Positions 60,432 through 64,000 of a DNA stretch of 64,000 nucleotides are shown in pieces. Both the position numbers and the translations under genes were made by a program. Source of the DNA: Scleromatobacter sp039920745. Lineage in GTDB: Bacteria > Pseudomonadota > Gammaproteobacteria > Burkholderiales > Burkholderiaceae_C. Location: positions 1 through 64,000 of the forward strand of contig JBDSDD010000085.1 in NCBI GenBank assembly GCA_039920745.1, given 5' to 3'. Positions within the stretch are counted from its first letter, which is position 1. The number at the start of each line of letters is the position of its first letter. The notes under the pieces are model-generated. The model was not told the origin of the DNA, did not search any database, and saw nothing but the letters and a program-made list of their open reading frames with translations.

Positions 60432-62240
60432 ATGCCAACGATCCACGCCGCGCCGATCGCGCGACCGCACACCTGCGCCGCGCGCGCCTTGCTCGCGCTC
60501 GCGCTGCTCTTGCCCGCCGCGAGCGAGGCGGCCTGCCACATCAAGGTGGCCGAGCTCACCGTGCACATGGTCGGCACGCGCGCCATGACCAGCGTCGGCA
60601 TCGACGGCCAGGACGTGCCGCTGATGATAGACACCGGCGCCTTCTACAGCATGCTGTCGGACGCCGCCGCGGCGCAGCTGCATCTGTCGACGCGGCGCGT
60701 GCCCGACCTCGTGCCGCAGGGCCTCGCCGGCCGCATCTACGCGCGCGTCGCCACGGTCGACCACCTGAAGCTGTTCAAGGGCACGATCCCCAGCGTCGAG
60801 TTCCTGGTCGGCGGCAACGCGCTCGACAGCGGCGCGATGGGCGTCATCGGCCGCAACCTGCTGACCTTCGCCGACACCGAGTACGACCTCGCGCACGGCG
60901 TCGTGCGCCTCGTCTTCCCGAACGACGACTGCGACAAGGAGAACATGGCCTACTGGGCCGAAGGCGACACGGTGATCTCCCAGGCCGAGTTGCTGCACCA
61001 ATACGACACCGACTTCACGCGCCAGCCGATCCGCGCCACCGTCAAGCTCAACGGCCGCGATGTCGACGCGCTGTTCGACACCGGCGCGACCACCACCGTG
61101 TCGCTGAAGGCCGCGACGAATGCCGGCGTCAAGGAGGCGGACATGACGCCCGCCGGCGCGATGTGGGGCGCGGGCAAGGGCAGCGTGAAGGCCTGGATCG
61201 CGCCCTTCGACACGTTCGAGCTGGGCGGCGAGAAGATCCTGCACAACCGCCTGGAGGTCGGCGATTTCGACATGCAGGACGGCAGCGAAATGCTGCTGGG
61301 CATCGACTTCTTCCTGTCGCACCACGTCTACGTGTCGACCCACCAGAAGCGCATGTATTTCACCTACAACGGCGGCCCGGTGTTCATGCTCAACAAGGCG
61401 ATGGCCGCCAGCGCGGACGCCTCCACGGCCGGCGAGGCGCTGGACGCCGAGGGCTACGTTCGGCGCGGCGCGGCCTTGCGGGCGCGCGGCGACCTGCAGG
61501 GCGCACTGGCCGACTTCGACCGAGCTTGCGGCCTGGCGCCGCAGGACGCGGCCTGCTTCGCTGCACGCGGCGAACTGCAGCAGCAACTGAAGGTGCCCGC
61601 CGCGGCGCTGAAAGACTTCGACACCGCGCTACGCCTCGATCCGACCCAGTCGCACGCCCGCCTGCTGCGCGCCTGGGCTCAGCACCAGGCCGGCAACGCC
61701 GACGCGGCGCTGGCGGACCTGGCCGAACTGGACAAGACGCTGCCCTCGCAAGCCGAGCCGCGTCTGTCGATGGCCACCCTCTATGCCGAACTGCACGAGC
61801 CGGCGCGCGCGCTGCCGCAGCTCGATCACTGGATCGCGGTGCATCCCCACGAGATCCGCCTGCCCGAGGCCTACAACGAGCGCTGCTGGGCGCGCGTGCT
61901 GCTGGGCAGCGAGCTCGCGAAGGCGCTGGCCGACTGCGACAAGGCCGTCGATCTCGACGACAAGCAGGATGCCTCCCATCTGGACAGCCGAGGCTGGGTG
62001 CGCCTGCGCCTGGGCCAGTGGGCCGCCGCGGCAGCCGACTTCGATCGCGCGCTCGCCATCGACGCCGAGCTCCCGCCCTCGCTGTTCGGCCGCAGCATCG
62101 CGCGCTCGCGCCTGGGCGACGTGCGCGCCAGCCAGGCCGACCTCGCCGCCGCGCGCAAGGTCTTGGCGACCATCGTCGAGGACATGCAGCGACTGGGCCT
62201 GTCCCAAGGACAACTGCCTGTGCTTGCGGCCAAGCCATGA
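60432..62240 (+). CDS. Exported double aspartyl-protease/TPR protein
   Basis: A 602-residue protein with signal peptide (1-34), two retropepsin-like aspartyl protease domains (LMIDTGAFYSML with DTGA 67-70, and LFDTGATTTVSL with DTGA 216-219; each is followed by a GVIGRNLL/LLGIDFF-type element), then TPR repeats from about 365 to 570 (GDLQGALADFDRACGLAP, ALKDFDTALRLDP, AAADFDRALAID). Both catalytic motifs are intact, so a pseudo-dimeric protease within one chain is plausible. The SD AGGGAGG is 5 nt before the ATG. The TPR part may bind partner proteins in the periplasm. Confidence 0.85.
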   Translation: MPTIHAAPIARPHTCAARALLALALLLPAASEAACHIKVAELTVHMVGTRAMTSVGIDGQDVPLMIDTGAFYSMLSDAAAAQLHLSTRRVPDLVPQGLAGRIYARVATVDHLKLFKGTIPSVEFLVGGNALDSGAMGVIGRNLLTFADTEYDLAHGVVRLVFPNDDCDKENMAYWAEGDTVISQAELLHQYDTDFTRQPIRATVKLNGRDVDALFDTGATTTVSLKAATNAGVKEADMTPAGAMWGAGKGSVKAWIAPFDTFELGGEKILHNRLEVGDFDMQDGSEMLLGIDFFLSHHVYVSTHQKRMYFTYNGGPVFMLNKAMAASADASTAGEALDAEGYVRRGAALRARGDLQGALADFDRACGLAPQDAACFAARGELQQQLKVPAAALKDFDTALRLDPTQSHARLLRAWAQHQAGNADAALADLAELDKTLPSQAEPRLSMATLYAELHEPARALPQLDHWIAVHPHEIRLPEAYNERCWARVLLGSELAKALADCDKAVDLDDKQDASHLDSRGWVRLRLGQWAAAAADFDRALAIDAELPPSLFGRSIARSRLGDVRASQADLAAARKVLATIVEDMQRLGLSQGQLPVLAAKP

Positions 62241-62261
62241 CCCTGGGAAGCAGCCCCGCTC

Positions 62262-62483
62262 CTTCATGCGCAGCACCGTGGTGACAACGCACTGGAAAGC
62301 GCCCTCGACGCGCGCTGCCGGGTGCGCGCCGAACTGGCCGTCGACCTGGACGAGGCCCTGCAGGACTGCGACCAGGCGATCGACGTCGCGCTGGCGGCTG
62401 CACGGGCGGCGGATGCCCGCATCGATGGCGAGGTGAAGCGAGTCGGCCTGCCCGAGGCGCCAGGCGCCATGACGCGACCCTGA
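62262..62483 (+). pseudogene. TPR-like remnant downstream of the protease gene
   Basis: In frame with the stop at 62481, a segment reads LHAQHRGDNALES, then CRVRAELAVDLDEALQDCDQ and AIDVAL, which parallels the CWARVLLGSELAKALADCDK repeat of the upstream protein. There is no plausible start. It is most simply a decayed duplicate or sheared end of that gene. Confidence 0.5.
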
Positions 62484-62490
62484 GGCCGGA

Positions 62491-63102
62491 TCAGCCGCGC
62501 CGCAACGCCGCACTCCGGCGCGGTGCGGCCCCGGCGGCAAGCGCCACCTCGTTGGCTTGCTCGATCCACTGCAGCGCGTCGACATAGGCCACGAAGTGCT
62601 CCAGGTACTCGGGCGACAGCTCGCGCATCAGCGCCAGCGAGCGATGCACGAGATGGTGCGAATTGAGCGGGCCGGCGTTGTCGGGCAGCGTGGCGCGCGA
62701 TTGCGCCAGGCGCTGGTCGGCGCTCAGGCGCGACCAGGTGCGCTTGAAGAACTGCAGCGTCCTGGCCTCGGGCACCGGCGTGGTGGACGGCTTGTCCGCC
62801 AGCGTGCCGCGCGGCTTCGTCAGTGCGCCCAGGACGGGCGCCGGCTTCTGCCGCCCCACATGCTCGACGAGTTCGGCCAGCGGTCCGCGCCTCGCGCGGT
62901 CGACCGCAGCGCCCTGCCCGTCGTCGCGCGACGACGTGAAGCTATCCAGCAGCGCCGCCAGCCTGGCGTCCAGCAGGCGTCGCGCTTCGCCCGTGTGCGT
63001 GGACGCGCGCCGCGCGAGCGCCTGCGCGAAGCGCTCACGCACGCGATCACGATCGCGATCGGCTGCGGGCGCGCAGCCCGGCGACGGCGTCACGTCAGGC
63101 AT
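62491..63102 (-). CDS. DUF2894 family protein
   Basis: A 203-residue protein matching DUF2894: an N-terminal helical region (RVRERFAQALARRA, LLDARLAALLDSF), a central Pro/Ala linker, and a conserved C-terminal part with LQFFKRTWSRLSADQRL, AGPLNSHHLVHRSLALMREL and YLEHFVAYVDALQWI. It overlaps the OmpA-family gene by eight bases. Such proteins cluster with OmpA/MotB-like and DUF802 proteins in Burkholderiales; function unknown. Confidence 0.85.
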   Translation of the reverse strand: MPDVTPSPGCAPAADRDRDRVRERFAQALARRASTHTGEARRLLDARLAALLDSFTSSRDDGQGAAVDRARRGPLAELVEHVGRQKPAPVLGALTKPRGTLADKPSTTPVPEARTLQFFKRTWSRLSADQRLAQSRATLPDNAGPLNSHHLVHRSLALMRELSPEYLEHFVAYVDALQWIEQANEVALAAGAAPRRSAALRRG

Positions 63103-63763
63103 GCGGCGCGCTCGCGGCCTGGGCGGCATTGGCGCGTGCGGGACGCGGCGTGGGCATCATCTCGACGCGGCGGTTCTTGGAGCGCCCGTCGGCGCCGGTG
63201 TTGTCGGCCACTGGTTGCTCGGCGCCGAAGGCGGCGGCGAAGATGTCGGCGGACGGCACGCCGTCCTCGATCAGCGCGCGCGTGACGGTCAGCGAGCGCT
63301 GGGCCGACAGCTCCCAGTTGTCGCTGAACTGGTGGTTGCCGCCGCGCACCTGGCGGTCGTCGGTGAAGCCACTGACCATCAGGATCTCGTCGCGCGCCTT
63401 CAGGTACGTGGCGATCGGGCCGGCCAGCGTCTTCAGAAGCGCGCCGCCTTCGGGCGCCAGCTCGGCGGAGTTGAACGCGAACAGCACGGCGCCGTTGATA
63501 TCGATGCGGCCGTGGTCGATGGTCACGCGGCCGGCGGCCAGCGGCACGGCCAGCGCGCGCTCTAGCTCGGCGCGACGCTGCTGTTCGAGCTGGTGCTGCT
63601 TGATCTCGTCCTGCAGGCGCGTCACCAGCTCCAGCTGCGACGCCAGCGCGAACAGCAGGATCAGCACGAAGGCGCCGAGCAGGCCGGCCATCAGGTCACC
63701 GAACACGGCCCACACCGGCGTCGCCGCGTCGACCGCGCCGTCGTCGATCTCGTCAGCGATCAC
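63095..63763 (-). CDS. OmpA/MotB-family protein
   Basis: A 222-residue protein with one N-terminal membrane helix (about 17-40, VWAVFGDLMAGLLGAFVLIL), a short coiled-coil stretch (LQDEIKQHQLEQQRRAELER) and an OmpA-like peptidoglycan-binding domain (NGAVLFAFNSAELAPEGGAL, SGFTDDRQ, SAQRSLTVTRALIEDG, GRSKNRRVEM). The layout resembles MotB-like stators. It overlaps DUF2894 and DUF802 genes, so the three are one operon. Confidence 0.88.
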   Translation of the reverse strand: MIADEIDDGAVDAATPVWAVFGDLMAGLLGAFVLILLFALASQLELVTRLQDEIKQHQLEQQRRAELERALAVPLAAGRVTIDHGRIDINGAVLFAFNSAELAPEGGALLKTLAGPIATYLKARDEILMVSGFTDDRQVRGGNHQFSDNWELSAQRSLTVTRALIEDGVPSADIFAAAFGAEQPVADNTGADGRSKNRRVEMMPTPRPARANAAQAASAPHA

Positions 63764-64000
63764 GCCAGCGCCTCCGCGGCGCGGCGGCCAGCCAGACGCT
63801 GCAGCTCCTCGATGATCTGCTTTTGCGACAGGATGCTGAGGTCGATCACCTCGCGGGCCTGCGCCACGTAGTATGCGAGCTGCTCGTCGCTGCGCGCCAT
63901 CTGCGCGTTGAGCGAGCCGTCGATGCGTTCGAGGTGCGTGGTGAGCTTGTCGTTGGACTCGCTGAACAGCTGCACGGCGAAGCCGAAGGCCTCGCCCAGG
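63760..64000 (-). CDS. DUF802-type protein, C-terminal part, runs off the right edge
   Basis: Only the last 79 codons are in the window; the gene continues upstream beyond 64000. The segment FAVQLFSESNDKLTTHLERI, DGSLNAQMARSDEQLAYYVA and QAREVIDLSILSQKQIIEEL is the coiled-coil end of DUF802-containing proteins, which elsewhere have MotA/TolQ-like membrane segments. It overlaps the OmpA-family gene by four bases (ATGA). Confidence 0.75.
   Translation of the reverse strand, partial: LGEAFGFAVQLFSESNDKLTTHLERIDGSLNAQMARSDEQLAYYVAQAREVIDLSILSQKQIIEELQRLAGRRAAEALA

Overview
The window is high-GC bacterial chromosome, most likely from a betaproteobacterium of the order Burkholderiales (relatives of Rubrivivax, Leptothrix or Roseateles). 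The inference rests on the very high GC codon usage, a tRNA gene with an encoded CCA end, and Burkholderiales-type small families (DUF3565, DUF2783, DUF3761, and the DUF2894/OmpA/DUF802 trio). No rRNA, CRISPR array, integrase or intact insertion sequence was seen.

Left part (1-19.1 kb). The 5' end of a dnaE2-type error-prone polymerase gene runs off the left edge, with a near-consensus LexA box upstream. Small metabolic and membrane genes follow (GNAT, DUF2809, ICMT-like, lipoprotein, DUF3565, NIPSNAP, thioesterase). Next comes a complete-looking type IVb (plasmid R64-like) pilus locus. On the plus strand are a lytic transglycosylase and a PilT-like ATPase. Convergent on the minus strand is the run PilL-like, TcpQ-like, pilN, pilO, pilP, pilQ, pilR, pilS, pilV. 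The first gene of that run encodes an unusual VirB9-like/OmpA-like/TcpQ fusion.

Middle part (19.1-41 kb). This holds a TMEM175-type channel, a heptose module (TPR-glycosyltransferase, hldC, gmhB, hldA), a tRNA-Thr(CGT) with promoter and terminator, and a lower-GC patch with an SGNH esterase. It continues with a TAXI-type binding protein carrying a 12-bp tandem repeat, and an IclR-regulated cluster of MBL-fold hydrolase, flavin monooxygenase and DUF2783. A six-gene peptide ABC transporter operon with two tandem binding-protein paralogues closes the section.

Right part (41-64 kb). A long MSHA-type (mannose-sensitive haemagglutinin) type IV pilus operon runs on the minus strand from mshI to mshP. 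Its extension ATPase MshE keeps both c-di-GMP-binding repeats, and a small translationally coupled pseudopilin-like gene sits in the mshF position. After it come an SPFH membrane protein, a YIP1 protein, a cupin, a small GNAT, a large unrecognised protein, a double aspartyl-protease/TPR protein, and the DUF2894-OmpA-DUF802 cluster, which leaves the window on the right.

Overall the window carries two independent type IV pilus machines of different classes, plus envelope functions (LPS heptose, peptide uptake, OmpA/MotB-like proteins). Three gene scars (a VOC protein, a histidine kinase and a TPR protein) show ongoing gene decay. Starts were chosen by homology, Shine-Dalgarno (SD) matches and overlap with neighbours; where no SD is seen the start is tentative.
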